Source: Paenibacillus sp. FSL R5-0623 (lineage in GTDB: Bacteria; Bacillota; Bacilli; Paenibacillales; Paenibacillaceae). From it: 64,000 bases of DNA. Of this stretch, positions 26,782 through 34,983 are shown piece by piece. The position numbers and the translations under genes are program-made. A model generated the notes under the pieces. That model ran no database searches, was not told the DNA's origin, and worked only from the letters and a program-made list of their open reading frames with translations. How positions within the stretch are numbered: position 1 is the stretch's first letter; the number at the start of each line of letters is the position of its first letter. The stretch spans positions 3,782,001 through 3,846,000 of the forward strand of contig NZ_CP150233.1 of assembly GCF_037974265.1 (NCBI RefSeq). The letters are read 5' to 3'.

Positions 26782-27327
26782 CTAACTTTCAGAAGACATG
26801 GCAATGGCTTTTGTTTCATGCACTGTCCCATAAGGATGCTCAGGCGGCGCATAGATCACGTACACTTTAAGTGGTATACTGCCTGTGTTGGTGATATTGT
26901 GCCATTTTCCAGCAGGCACCATAACGGCATAGTCCTCACAGGCCATCGTTTGAAAATTCAATTTGTCTTTCTCGTCTCCCATTTGCACAAGTCCCTGACC
27001 TTCTTCAATCCGTATGAATTGATCGGTTGTCGGATGGACTTCCAGACCGATATCTTCGCCAACACGGATACTCATCAGAGTCACTTGAAAATGCTTTCCT
27101 GTCCATAGAGCCGTACGATAATTTTGATTATACTTTGTGGCTTGATCAATATTGATTACAAGTGGTTGTTGTCCATAATCTTTTATTTCTATATTTCCAC
27201 CAGGGTGACTAAGGTTCACATTTCCATGATAGCACGGAGTGGAGATCCCCACTCCGTTGTTATTCCGGATGTTAGGCACTGGATTATGCCATTGATTTCG
27301 ATTTGATAATTTAGGGTACATAGTCAT
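26782..27327 (-). CDS. Cupin-domain protein
   Basis: A 181-residue protein with one cupin barrel. Motif 1 reads 'GEDIGLEVHPTTDQFIRIEEG', close to G(x)5HxH(x)3-4E, with His and Glu/Asp positions present; motif 2 reads 'VPAGKWHNITNTG' (PxGxxHxxxN). A metal site is therefore plausible. The N-terminal ~60 residues ('NRNQWHNPVPNIRNNNGVG') are low-complexity and Asn-rich. No signal peptide. Divergent from the flavin monooxygenase that opens the arsenic cluster; function unknown. Confidence 0.85.
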   Translation of the reverse strand: MTMYPKLSNRNQWHNPVPNIRNNNGVGISTPCYHGNVNLSHPGGNIEIKDYGQQPLVINIDQATKYNQNYRTALWTGKHFQVTLMSIRVGEDIGLEVHPTTDQFIRIEEGQGLVQMGDEKDKLNFQTMACEDYAVMVPAGKWHNITNTGSIPLKVYVIYAPPEHPYGTVHETKAIAMSSES

Positions 27328-27471
27328 TCTCCTTCTTTGGTGAAATATCTACTCACACTCTATGCATCCGCCTATATAAAGGTATACAACATTTGCAATA
27401 ATGGGCATAAGCCTACATGAACACTTACAGGGTGGCTTTAGAGATGAGATAACTAGTCACCAAAGGATAAT

Positions 27472-27489
27472 ACTTGCAATTTGCAAATA
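27472..27489. promoter_or_regulatory. TTGCAA-type operator before the flavin monooxygenase
   Basis: ACTTGCAATTTGCAAATA contains two TTGCAA palindromes one base apart. Very similar sites precede the MarR gene (28627-28644) and the second flavoprotein (29167-29184). Confidence 0.65.
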
Positions 27490-27560
27490 AATAATTATAC
27501 TAAATGAGTACATACCTTGTAAGAATGAATCACTCTAATTGTATTTGAAGGAGATGTGTT

Positions 27561-28610
27561 ATGAAACCTATCTGGGATGTCATTGTTATTGGTGGAGGTC
27601 AGTCAGGACTTGCTTCCGGTTATCATTTGAAAAAGAGATGGATGTCTTTTTTAATTTTGGAGGCAGGTGAAGAAGCAGGAGGAGCTTGGCCTCAGTATTA
27701 CGATAATTTAAAGTTATTCTCACCGGCCCGGTACTCGTCTCTGCCTGGGCTTTCGATAGATTCTCCAGGGGATCGATACCCACAACGTGATGAAGTTATT
27801 CAATACTTGAAGGACTATGCTTCTCATTTTGACTTGCCTTTAGTTTATAACAGCCGTGTAGATCAAGTATCCAAAGAATCTGGCATTTTTACAGTAACAA
27901 CTTCAAGTGGAAAGAAATACTTGGCTCGCAATCTGATTTCAGCAACAGGATCGTTTAGTAGGCCCTATACCCCTTCGATTCCAAATCACGAACAATTTGA
28001 GGGGGAAATCTTACATTCCGCGACGTATCGAACACCGGCCCCTTTTCATAATCAATCGGTCATTGTTGTAGGGAGAGGAAATTCCGCGGTTCAGATTGCG
28101 ATGGAACTATCCGAAGTAGCTGAAACAACACTTGCTGTGAGAGAACCAGTAGCACTAATCCCGCAGCGTCTCTTGGGCCAGGATATTCACTTCTGGTTTA
28201 AGTTAACGGGGATCGATTCGTTTTGGAAATTTGGGAAGTCATTTGCAAACGGTTCATCCGTTCTAGATTTGGAGGGATATAAGGAGCGGCTTAAAGCGGG
28301 AAACCCGAAACAAAAGAAAATGTTCACCGCATTTTATGACAGTGGGGTGATCTGGTCTGATGGAACACGAGAAGAGGTCCAAACCGTCATTTTCGCGACA
28401 GGATATCGCTCTAATGTTTCTTATATTGATGCATTAGATGGACTAGATGGCCAAGGCGAACCCCAGCAACAGAACGGGATTAGCAAGACAATCCCCGGAC
28501 TTTATTTTGTAGGCTTGTCTGGACAGCGCTCCTTTGCATCAGCGACCCTTCGGGGTGTCGGACCAGATGCTGAGTATGTCGTTAAGCATATTCGTAACAA
28601 TGTGAAATAG
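27561..28610 (+). CDS. FAD-dependent NAD(P)H monooxygenase, ArsO/CzcO-like
   Basis: A 349-residue flavoprotein with an N-terminal FAD Rossmann motif 'VIVIGGGQSGLASGYHL', the FMO/BVMO-type signature 'FEGEILHSATYRTP', a second nucleotide motif 'IVVGRGNSAVQIAMEL' for NAD(P)H, and 'VIFATGYRSN' (ATG motif). Such genes are often found in arsenic resistance clusters as arsO, whose exact reaction is not settled; others are general monooxygenases. Here a MarR regulator, a second flavoprotein and arsRBC follow, which supports the arsenic link. GAAGGAG precedes the ATG. A TTGCAA-type operator is located ~72 bases upstream. Confidence 0.88.
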   Translation: MKPIWDVIVIGGGQSGLASGYHLKKRWMSFLILEAGEEAGGAWPQYYDNLKLFSPARYSSLPGLSIDSPGDRYPQRDEVIQYLKDYASHFDLPLVYNSRVDQVSKESGIFTVTTSSGKKYLARNLISATGSFSRPYTPSIPNHEQFEGEILHSATYRTPAPFHNQSVIVVGRGNSAVQIAMELSEVAETTLAVREPVALIPQRLLGQDIHFWFKLTGIDSFWKFGKSFANGSSVLDLEGYKERLKAGNPKQKKMFTAFYDSGVIWSDGTREEVQTVIFATGYRSNVSYIDALDGLDGQGEPQQQNGISKTIPGLYFVGLSGQRSFASATLRGVGPDAEYVVKHIRNNVK

Positions 28611-28626
28611 CAGAAGAATGCACGAT

Positions 28627-28644
28627 AGTTGCAATATACAAATA
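28627..28644. promoter_or_regulatory. TTGCAA-type operator before the MarR gene
   Basis: AGTTGCAATATACAAATA, followed by a TATAAT -10 box at 28652-28657. One of three related sites in this cluster; here the site would overlap the -35 region, as expected for repression. Confidence 0.6.
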
Positions 28645-28675
28645 ATATGATTATAATAGACACCAAGAGGTGATC

Positions 28676-29134
28676 ATGTTGCCGGATAACCAAAACCCCA
28701 GAGAGTTATTACAGATCATGGTACGTCGCTTCGGCTTGCTGGATAAAAATTGTTGTACGGTTGGAGAGCAGGAAATATCTTTAATCCAAAGCCATATCCT
28801 ATATGAAATTGACCATCAACATGAGCCATCCATGCAACAAATTGCCGAAACGCTAGCCATGGATATTACAACCTTTAGTCGTCAAATACAGACGTTGATT
28901 AAGAAAAACCTGGTCTTAAAAACACCTCATCCTGAAGATCGTAGAGTATACATTCTGAGATTGACGGTAGAGGGAAAGTTTGTTGCGACAGCTATAGATC
29001 ATCGGATGAATACACATCTGGAAGAAGTTTTTTCTTTCATGACCGATACAGAAAAAGCAATCGTTATGCAATCTGTTAAACTGCTTAATGAGAGTATGTT
29101 AAAATCGAAAATGTGCTGTACGCCAGTGGGGTAA
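28676..29134 (+). CDS. MarR-family regulator with paired cysteines, arsenic-cluster associated
   Basis: About 152 residues. The winged helix includes 'HEPSMQQIAETLAMDITTFS' and 'RQIQTLIKKNLVLKTPHPED' followed by 'RRVYILRLTVEG' (MarR wing DRRxxxLxLT). Two vicinal Cys pairs are visible: 'LDKNCCTVGEQE' near residue 30 and 'KMCCTPVG' at the C-terminus. Vicinal thiols bind trivalent arsenic in many sensors, so this protein may be a thiol-based arsenic sensor; that is inference. The nearby TTGCAA-type sites before three genes are its likely targets. ATG 28676 is chosen because AGAGGTG lies just upstream; GTG 28670 is the alternative. Confidence 0.88.
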   Translation: MLPDNQNPRELLQIMVRRFGLLDKNCCTVGEQEISLIQSHILYEIDHQHEPSMQQIAETLAMDITTFSRQIQTLIKKNLVLKTPHPEDRRVYILRLTVEGKFVATAIDHRMNTHLEEVFSFMTDTEKAIVMQSVKLLNESMLKSKMCCTPVG

Positions 29135-29166
29135 TGAGCAGTATTACCCCGTTACATTGCTCTAAT

Positions 29167-29184
29167 ACTTGTAGTTTGCAAATA
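29167..29184. promoter_or_regulatory. TTGCAA-type operator before the second flavoprotein
   Basis: ACTTGTAGTTTGCAAATA differs from the site at 27472-27489 at only two positions. It sits 30 bases before the start codon, suitable for repression. Confidence 0.6.
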
Positions 29185-29214
29185 TATTCAACTAACTACT
29201 GGAGGTCATTTGAA

Positions 29215-30618
29215 ATGAAAAACATTGAATTTAAACAAGTCGAGTCCTGTTGTGAACCTACGCTCATGGAAAAGCAGATCTCTCTTCAAGATCCTGTACA
29301 CCAAGGAGAGCTATCTCATTTACCTGTAGCCATCATTGGTGCTGGGCCTATTGGTCTGGCAGCAGCAGCACATCTGATTGAAGCTGGCCAATCATTTATC
29401 ATTTTTGAGGCGGGGAGTAAAGTAGGTGAGAATATCTCCAAGTGGGGCCATGTTCGTCTATTTTCGCCATGGCAGTATAACGTAGATAAAGCAGCAGAGA
29501 GGTTGTTGAAGAAGATTGGGTGGATTGCCCCATCTCCAGACGAATTACCGACGGGACATGAGCTGCGTGATCTGTATTTACTTCCGCTCGCAAAACTTCC
29601 GAAAATTCAAACTGATCTTCATTTAAATACACGTGTTGTGGGGATTAGTCGCAAAAATACAGATAAAATGAAAACCGTAGGCCGCGAGAAACAACCCTTT
29701 ATGATCTATGTTGAAGAGGAGGGGAAGAACAAGCGGTATGAGGCTAGAGCTGTGATCGATGCTTCAGGAACGTGGGAACACGCTAACCCTGTACTTTCTA
29801 GTGGTGTACTCACTCCTGGAGAGAAAGCTCTTCATGACCGTATATTCTATGGCATTCCGGATGTACTAGGGGAAGCGCGGGAGCGTTACAAGAATAAACA
29901 TGTTGCCGTTGTAGGAGGTGGACATTCGGCCTTGAATACGTTACTTGATCTATCCAGTCTGCAAGAAATGGATTCAGGTACAAAACTGACCTGGTTGATG
30001 AGAAGAGATCAAGTAGAGGAAGCTTATGGTGGAGAAGCGAATGATCAACTGGAAGCCAGAGGTGAACTAGGAAGTCGAATTCATCAACTCGTTGATGCTG
30101 GAAAGGTCAACGTGATAACGCCATTTCATATTCAGGAACTTCAGCAGAGAGGCGATCAAGTCACCATCATTGGAGAGCAACGTGGTGTTATTCAGGAAAT
30201 AGCTCAAGTGGATGAAATCATTGTGAATACAGGTAGCAGACCCGACTTTACCTTCTTAAGAGAGTTGAGGCTTAGCATTGACCAGATTACCGAAAGTGTC
30301 GAAACCCTGGCACCATTAATTGATCCGAATGTTCATAGCTGCGGCACCGTTCGTCCACATGGTGAGAAAGAGCTTCGTCATATGGAACAAGGGTTGTATA
30401 TTGTAGGTATGAAGAGTTATGGACGTGCACCTACTTTCCTGATGGCTACAGGATATGAACAGGTTCGATCCGTGGTGGCCTTTTTAGTCGGTGATCTAGA
30501 AGCCGCTTTAAAAGTAGAGCTGGATCTACCGGAGACCGGTGTATGCAGTGTCAATCGCCAGCAAGTGAAGGTGGTAGCTGAGGAAAAGGGTGATTGCAGT
30601 ACCTCTTGTACCAATTAA
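29215..30618 (+). CDS. FAD/NAD(P)-dependent flavoprotein with cysteine motifs, arsenic-cluster associated
   Basis: A 467-residue flavoprotein. It opens with 'KQVESCCEPTLMEKQ' (CC pair), followed by the FAD motif 'VAIIGAGPIGLAAAAHLIEAG', a second Rossmann motif 'VAVVGGGHSALNTLLDL' and 'IIVNTGSRPDFTFL'. The C-terminus ends with 'EKGDCSTSCTN' (CxxxC). Cys clusters at both ends of a redox enzyme in an ars cluster suggest thiol chemistry or arsenic binding, but no reaction is established to my knowledge. ATG 29215 is used because GGAGG lies 9-10 bases upstream; the longer frame begins inside the MarR gene. It has its own TTGCAA-type operator and terminator. Confidence 0.86.
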   Translation: MKNIEFKQVESCCEPTLMEKQISLQDPVHQGELSHLPVAIIGAGPIGLAAAAHLIEAGQSFIIFEAGSKVGENISKWGHVRLFSPWQYNVDKAAERLLKKIGWIAPSPDELPTGHELRDLYLLPLAKLPKIQTDLHLNTRVVGISRKNTDKMKTVGREKQPFMIYVEEEGKNKRYEARAVIDASGTWEHANPVLSSGVLTPGEKALHDRIFYGIPDVLGEARERYKNKHVAVVGGGHSALNTLLDLSSLQEMDSGTKLTWLMRRDQVEEAYGGEANDQLEARGELGSRIHQLVDAGKVNVITPFHIQELQQRGDQVTIIGEQRGVIQEIAQVDEIIVNTGSRPDFTFLRELRLSIDQITESVETLAPLIDPNVHSCGTVRPHGEKELRHMEQGLYIVGMKSYGRAPTFLMATGYEQVRSVVAFLVGDLEAALKVELDLPETGVCSVNRQQVKVVAEEKGDCSTSCTN

Positions 30619-30645
30619 AAATGGAAGAGAGTTTACGAACACCCG

Positions 30646-30677
30646 AAGCGTTGGTTCTAATTTGAACCAACGCTTTT
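30646..30677 (+). terminator. Terminator after the flavoprotein gene
   Basis: AAGCGTTGGTTC pairs with GAACCAACGCTT around a short AT loop, followed by T4. Confidence 0.87.
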
Positions 30678-30723
30678 TAAGGTTAATTCGATTTAAACGT
30701 TGACTTCAATTTTTTTATATTAT

Positions 30724-30745
30724 AATATAAGCATGCACTTATATT
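30724..30745. promoter_or_regulatory. Candidate ArsR operator
   Basis: AATATAAGCATGCACTTATATT is an almost perfect 22-base palindrome ending 19 bases before the arsR start codon. ArsR/SmtB repressors bind such 12-2-12-like AT-rich dyads. Confidence 0.7.
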
Positions 30746-30764
30746 GACGGAAGGAGGAAGTGAT

Positions 30765-31091
30765 ATGGATTCTATTCAAGAAGCAGCGGATAAGATTAAA
30801 TTGCTGGGCGATAAAACACGTCTTACTATACTTACACTCCTCAAAGAACGTGAATGGTGCGTGTGTGAATTTGTAGAGATTTTAGACATGTCACAACCTG
30901 GAATTAGTCAGCATTTGCGCAAGCTGAAGGATCAAGGCTTGGTTAAAGAGAATAAACGTGGCCAATGGGTACACTATTCTTTAAATGTAGAGAATACACC
31001 CTATATTAAATCTGTCTTGGAACTGATGCCGGACACGGCAACGATTCTTAAGTCTTTGAACAAAGAGAACTTTACATCCGTGTGTAATTAA
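30765..31091 (+). CDS. arsR: ArsR/SmtB-family arsenical-responsive repressor
   Basis: A 108-residue winged-helix repressor. 'KIKLLGDKTRLTILTLLKER' is the conserved opening and 'EWCVCEFVEILDMSQPGISQHLRKLKDQGLV' contains the CxC metal-binding motif (ELCVCDL-like) at the start of the recognition region, which binds As(III) or Sb(III) and releases DNA. ATG 30765 is chosen since GGAGG lies inside the longer TTG-started frame, 8 bases upstream. A palindromic operator lies just upstream. Controls at least arsB and arsC that follow. Confidence 0.93.
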   Translation: MDSIQEAADKIKLLGDKTRLTILTLLKEREWCVCEFVEILDMSQPGISQHLRKLKDQGLVKENKRGQWVHYSLNVENTPYIKSVLELMPDTATILKSLNKENFTSVCN

Positions 31092-31163
31092 TTTTTAATC
31101 AATATATAAGTATATTGTTATATACAAATATAAATTTAAAGGAACTGAAAGAGGGGGAGGGTT

Positions 31164-32459
31164 TTGTTTTCTACGCTGTTAGCCTGTATTATCTTTTTAA
31201 TTACGCTAGTCCTGGTCATCTGGCAGCCTAAAAACCTATCCATTGGTTGGTCTGCTTGCGGCGGAGCAATTCTTGCTTTACTTGTGGGTGTGGTCAATCT
31301 CCAAGACGTCTGGGATGTGACGCAAATCGTGTGGAATGCCACGCTTGCGTTTGTAGCGATCATTCTGATTTCGTTAATTCTGGATCGTATCGGATTTTTC
31401 GAGTGGGCTGCCTTACATATGGCCAAGGCTGCTCACGGCAATGGTGTCCGGATGTTTGTTTACGTCTCGATCTTGGGTGCTGTGGTTTCTGCCTTCTTTG
31501 CCAATGACGGAGGCGCACTGATTCTGACACCGATTGTTCTAGCCATGGTACGTGCACTGAATTTCGATGAGAAAAAAGTGTTTCCGTTTATTATTGCTAG
31601 CGGATTTATTGCCGATACGACTTCCTTGCCATTGGTTGTAAGTAACCTGGTCAACATCGTATCTGCTGACTTCTTTGGCATTACCTTCATGGAATACGCA
31701 GGAAGGATGTTTGTTCCGAATCTGTTCTCACTGGTTGCAAGTATCGGCGTGCTGTATCTCTTCTTCCGAAAAAGTATTCCAAAACGCTTTGATGTGAGCG
31801 AATTGAAACCACCAGCAACTGCCATTAAGGATATGAAAATGTTTCGGTTGTCGTGGGTGGTGTTAGGGGTTCTTCTCATTGGATACTTCACCAGTGAATT
31901 CGTCGGTATTCCCGTATCTCTTGTAGCAGGTGTTGTCGCAATATTCTTCCTGATCATGGCTTCCCGAAGTTCTGCTGTACCGACTACATTGGTTGTCAAA
32001 GAAGCGCCGTGGGCCATCGTATTCTTCTCCATCGGCATGTATGTCGTGGTCTATGGTCTACGTAACGTGGGTTTAACGGATCTCCTAGCCGTGGTCATTC
32101 AGGCTGTGGCTGATCAAGGGTTGTTTGCTGCAACGATAGGTATGGGCTTTATCGCGGCAATCATTTCATCCTTGATGAACAATATGCCTACCGTGCTAAT
32201 TGATGCGCTTGCCATTGATGCAACAACGGCTACAGGAACGGTTCGGGAGGCGCTCATTTACGCCAATATTATTGGATCAGACCTGGGTCCCAAGATTACC
32301 CCGATCGGTTCACTGGCGACGCTGCTCTGGCTTCATGTGCTTAGCACGAAAGGCGTCAAAATCTCATGGGGCACTTACTTCAAGACAGGTATCATTATCA
32401 CCGTTCCGACTCTGCTTATTACGCTAGTGGGTCTATATCTGTGGTTAAGCATTCTATAA
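31164..32459 (+). CDS. arsB: Arsenite efflux membrane protein ArsB
   Basis: A 431-residue protein with about 12 helices of the ArsB/ion transporter superfamily. '[22 protein letters not shown]' and '[26 protein letters not shown]' are close to known ArsB; the 'FFANDGAALILTP'-type segment is highly conserved. '[16 protein letters not shown]' and '[25 protein letters not shown]' complete the signature. It exports arsenite or antimonite, alone or with an ArsA ATPase (none seen here). The start is TTG 31164 directly behind GGGGGAGG; the spacing is short but no better in-frame start exists. Confidence 0.94.
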   Translation: MFSTLLACIIFLITLVLVIWQPKNLSIGWSACGGAILALLVGVVNLQDVWDVTQIVWNATLAFVAIILISLILDRIGFFEWAALHMAKAAHGNGVRMFVYVSILGAVVSAFFANDGGALILTPIVLAMVRALNFDEKKVFPFIIASGFIADTTSLPLVVSNLVNIVSADFFGITFMEYAGRMFVPNLFSLVASIGVLYLFFRKSIPKRFDVSELKPPATAIKDMKMFRLSWVVLGVLLIGYFTSEFVGIPVSLVAGVVAIFFLIMASRSSAVPTTLVVKEAPWAIVFFSIGMYVVVYGLRNVGLTDLLAVVIQAVADQGLFAATIGMGFIAAIISSLMNNMPTVLIDALAIDATTATGTVREALIYANIIGSDLGPKITPIGSLATLLWLHVLSTKGVKISWGTYFKTGIIITVPTLLITLVGLYLWLSIL

Positions 32460-32484
32460 TTCAAACAACGAGGAGACGATGAAC

Positions 32485-32904
32485 ATGAGTAAAAAAACAC
32501 TGTACTTCCTGTGCACAGGCAACTCTTGCCGGAGCCAAATGGCCGAAGGCTGGGCTAAGAAATATCTAAGTGAGGACTGGAACATTTATAGTGCGGGAAT
32601 TGAGGCACACGGTCTGAATCCAAAAGCAGTGGAAGCCATGAACGAAGTTGACCTGGATATTTCTACTCAAACTTCCGATATCATTGATTCAGAGTTGTTG
32701 AACAATGCTGATTTTGTAGTTACGTTGTGTGGGGATGCTGCCGATAAATGTCCAATGACACCACCACATGTCAAGCGGGAACACTGGGGATTCGATGATC
32801 CTGCCAAAGCGCAAGGTACAGATGAAGAGAAATGGGCTGTATTCCAAACGGTTCGTGACCAGATTGGGGAGCGCATTAAAACGTTCGCTGAAACCGGCAA
32901 ATAA
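32485..32904 (+). CDS. arsC: Arsenate reductase, thioredoxin-coupled
   Basis: A 139-residue low-molecular-weight-phosphatase-fold arsenate reductase. The P-loop '[19 protein letters not shown]' contains the nucleophilic Cys, and '[17 protein letters not shown]' carries the two resolving cysteines (CxxxxxxC), so all three redox Cys are present. It reduces As(V) to As(III) for export by ArsB. ATG 32485 (9 bases after GAGGAG) is preferred over ATG 32479. A terminator with a GCCGGGA stem follows. Confidence 0.95.
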   Translation: MSKKTLYFLCTGNSCRSQMAEGWAKKYLSEDWNIYSAGIEAHGLNPKAVEAMNEVDLDISTQTSDIIDSELLNNADFVVTLCGDAADKCPMTPPHVKREHWGFDDPAKAQGTDEEKWAVFQTVRDQIGERIKTFAETGK

Positions 32905-32913
32905 TATAAACCT

Positions 32914-32940
32914 GCCGGGAGAGTTCTTTCCCGGCTTTTC
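32914..32940 (+). terminator. Terminator after arsC
   Basis: GCCGGGA (32914-32920) pairs with TCCCGGC (32929-32935), followed by T4. It separates arsC from the phosphatase gene, which may depend on read-through or its own promoter. Confidence 0.75.
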
Positions 32941-33020
32941 CATATGCTACTGGATTTGAACTCGTCGTTAGCGGTGGCCCAAGCTACTGTTAGGAACAAC
33001 TAGAGAAGGGGAGAATAACG

Positions 33021-33458
33021 ATGTCTAATTATCATGAACTGGTTAAAGGTAAAGTATATATTGGAGGAGCAGATGCTGCTCTAAGTGCGATCAAGGAGCA
33101 AGGTGTAACTGAGGTATTTGATCTCCGAGATGATGGTAAGGCACAAGAAGGATTCCCTGATTCAGCACACCGACATCATTATCCAATTGTTGAAAATCGG
33201 AATGATCAGGAAGAATCCATCAAGTCCGCCATTCAAGCCGTGACTGAAGCTGTTCAGGAAGGTAAAAAAGTATTCTTTCACTGTGCTGGTGGCCGGAACC
33301 GTACGGGTACAGTGGCCACAGCTCTTTTGATGAATTTGGGTGAAGCTAGTACGGTTGAAGAAGCCGAAAAGCTGGCCATGGAGAGACGTCCGGACATTTC
33401 AATCAAGCCTGAAATGCGTAATATGCTGAAGAATATGTATGAAGCAAATAATAGTTAA
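33021..33458 (+). CDS. Dual-specificity / tyrosine-type protein phosphatase
   Basis: A 145-residue cysteine phosphatase. The catalytic P-loop 'FFHCAGGRNRTGTVATALLM' matches HCx5R(S/T), with the general acid Asp likely in 'EVFDLRDDGKAQEG'. The N-terminus 'NYHELVKGKVYIGGADAAL' fits the atypical DSP group. Located 116 bases after arsC and separated by a weak terminator. Its substrate is unknown; the position suggests a role linked to arsenate stress, but the ordinary arsenate reductase is already present. GGGGAG precedes the ATG. Confidence 0.87.
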   Translation: MSNYHELVKGKVYIGGADAALSAIKEQGVTEVFDLRDDGKAQEGFPDSAHRHHYPIVENRNDQEESIKSAIQAVTEAVQEGKKVFFHCAGGRNRTGTVATALLMNLGEASTVEEAEKLAMERRPDISIKPEMRNMLKNMYEANNS

Positions 33459-33474
33459 TATTATCTCTTTCGAT

Positions 33475-33511
33475 AAAGGGACGTTGTCATACACAATGAC
33501 AACGTCCCTTT
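33475..33511 (+). terminator. Terminator after the phosphatase gene
   Basis: AAAGGGACGTTGTCAT pairs perfectly with ATGACAACGTCCCTTT around a 5-base loop. Confidence 0.88.
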
Positions 33512-33609
33512 ATCCGTGCATTCCAGCTTTGTGAATGAGTTATAGCACTTGTGTCAGAACTTAAGCCACGTCGTAATAAAACGTTCGAGGCGCGTCAATT
33601 CTAGCGTAA

Positions 33610-34085
33610 GGTGAGTGGTCGAACGAGCAATACAACAACTTCATTCAAAAAGAGATTGACACTTGGGTACAGCTACAACAGGATATCGGCATTTGAGCTC
33701 CTTGTCCATGGTGAATTTGAAAGAACTGACATGGTTGAATTCTTTGGTTAAAAGCTTGATGAGTTTGCTTTTACTCTAAGCGGTTGGGCACAGTCTTATG
33801 GTTCATGTTGTGTGAATCCACCAGTTATCGGCGCATTTGATGAGGCCACGACTGTGCAAGAGACAGTATATGCTCAATCCTTGACTGAACGCCCGGTTAA
33901 AGGAATGTTAACAGGTCCAATCACTATTATGAAATGGTCATTCGTACGTGATGATATCTCACGGGAACAAGTTGCATATCAACTGGCCTATGGCTTAAGA
34001 CAAGAGGTAGAAGCACTGGAGATTGCAGGAATGGGAGTGATCCATGTAAACAAGCACGCTGTCCATGAAGGATTGCTGCATATGA
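33610..34085 (+). pseudogene. metE: Fragment of cobalamin-independent methionine synthase
   Basis: Read with small frame corrections the text is 'YNNFIQKEIDTWVQLQQDIG', 'VLVHGEFERTDMVEFFG', a stop, then '[20 protein letters not shown]' and '[20 protein letters not shown]' with '[20 protein letters not shown]'. This is the middle of the MetE C-terminal catalytic domain. At least one stop and one frameshift interrupt it. Both ends are missing, and the sequence passes directly into a response-regulator fragment. Confidence 0.88.
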
Positions 34086-34271
34086 TTTGTTTTATTTTTT
34101 GGTTAAGCATCAGGAAAAGGCGTTTTTAGAGAAGAATTACTCAGAGAAGTGTGGAAGTCGTCCCGCCAGCAAATTTATTATCAACGTACAGTTGATACAT
34201 ACATTCAAAGATTACGTGAAAAAGTGTTTTCCGATTATTCAAATGGGAACGAATTCACGGGTATTTTATAG
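34086..34271 (+). pseudogene. Fragment of an OmpR-type response regulator (winged-helix domain)
   Basis: With one frameshift the text reads '[13 protein letters not shown]' then 'LLREVWKSSRQQIYYQRTVD' and 'TYIQRLREKVFSDY', the C-terminal DNA-binding domain of an OmpR-family regulator up to its natural end at a stop at 34269-34271. The receiver domain is absent. It is joined to the metE fragment without intergenic DNA, so the junction is a deletion or recombination scar. Confidence 0.8.
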
Positions 34272-34371
34272 TTGGATAATTTTAAGAACCTAGTAAATAT
34301 AATTTTTATCTGAAAGATACGTAGATCTTATAAATGTTGTCGGCGCAAGTTGTTCAAGCTTGTTGTGGCGT

Positions 34372-34983
34372 TTAGGCCTTCTCGAAACACAACGAGACCA
34401 TGTGATTGATACCAGATATGCGGGCCTGCCTGGGGGATAGGGACTTGCGTTTGTACTCCGTGAACCCCAGCTTCTCATACAATCGAATGGCCGGGACATT
34501 GGTATCGGCAACCTCTTCTATGAGATAGTTACGGTACGGCAAATGAACCAGCATATGTTTAATAACTGCCGAAGCCGCTCCTTGGCCGCGGAAGGATAAG
34601 GCAGTACCAATAAACTCGACCGATCCCGTTTCGGCCGGCGGGTCAACAAACGGCTTTTGGAACTCCCTCTTCAGAATGAGTGCGGCCATCGAACCCTTGA
34701 ACCAACCCAGATGCCTGCGGAGTGGTGCGCTCTGAAGTTCTAGGGAGAAGCTCTGACAGTCCGTGCATGCGCCGAAGGCCGCCACCCGATCACCAGCGAG
34801 AGCCACATAAAATTGATCTAGCACGAACATATGGGCGAATGCCTTTGCGGTGACATCTCGGTCTTTAGAGAAATACGTGAGCCACTGCGAGAAGCCGTCG
34901 GCGAAAATCTCCGACATCTGGTTTCTGACCTCTACACCCGCGTGGTCTGCGCGGACAACCTCAAATGCGCCCGAGTACTTCAT
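34372..34983 (-). CDS. GNAT-family N-acetyltransferase
   Basis: A 203-residue protein with the GNAT fold: 'GSVEFIGTALSFRGQGAASAVIKHMLVHLPYRN' holds the acetyl-CoA pyrophosphate-binding R/QxxGxG/A motif, and 'EEVADTNVPAIRLYEKLGFTEYKRK' is the C-terminal substrate-side motif. Its ATG overlaps the stop of the TetR gene by four bases (ATGA), so the two are translationally coupled. Acceptor substrate unknown; a role in resistance or small-molecule modification is possible. The pair is more GC-rich than its surroundings. Confidence 0.9.
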   Translation of the reverse strand: MKYSGAFEVVRADHAGVEVRNQMSEIFADGFSQWLTYFSKDRDVTAKAFAHMFVLDQFYVALAGDRVAAFGACTDCQSFSLELQSAPLRRHLGWFKGSMAALILKREFQKPFVDPPAETGSVEFIGTALSFRGQGAASAVIKHMLVHLPYRNYLIEEVADTNVPAIRLYEKLGFTEYKRKSLSPRQARISGINHMVSLCFEKA

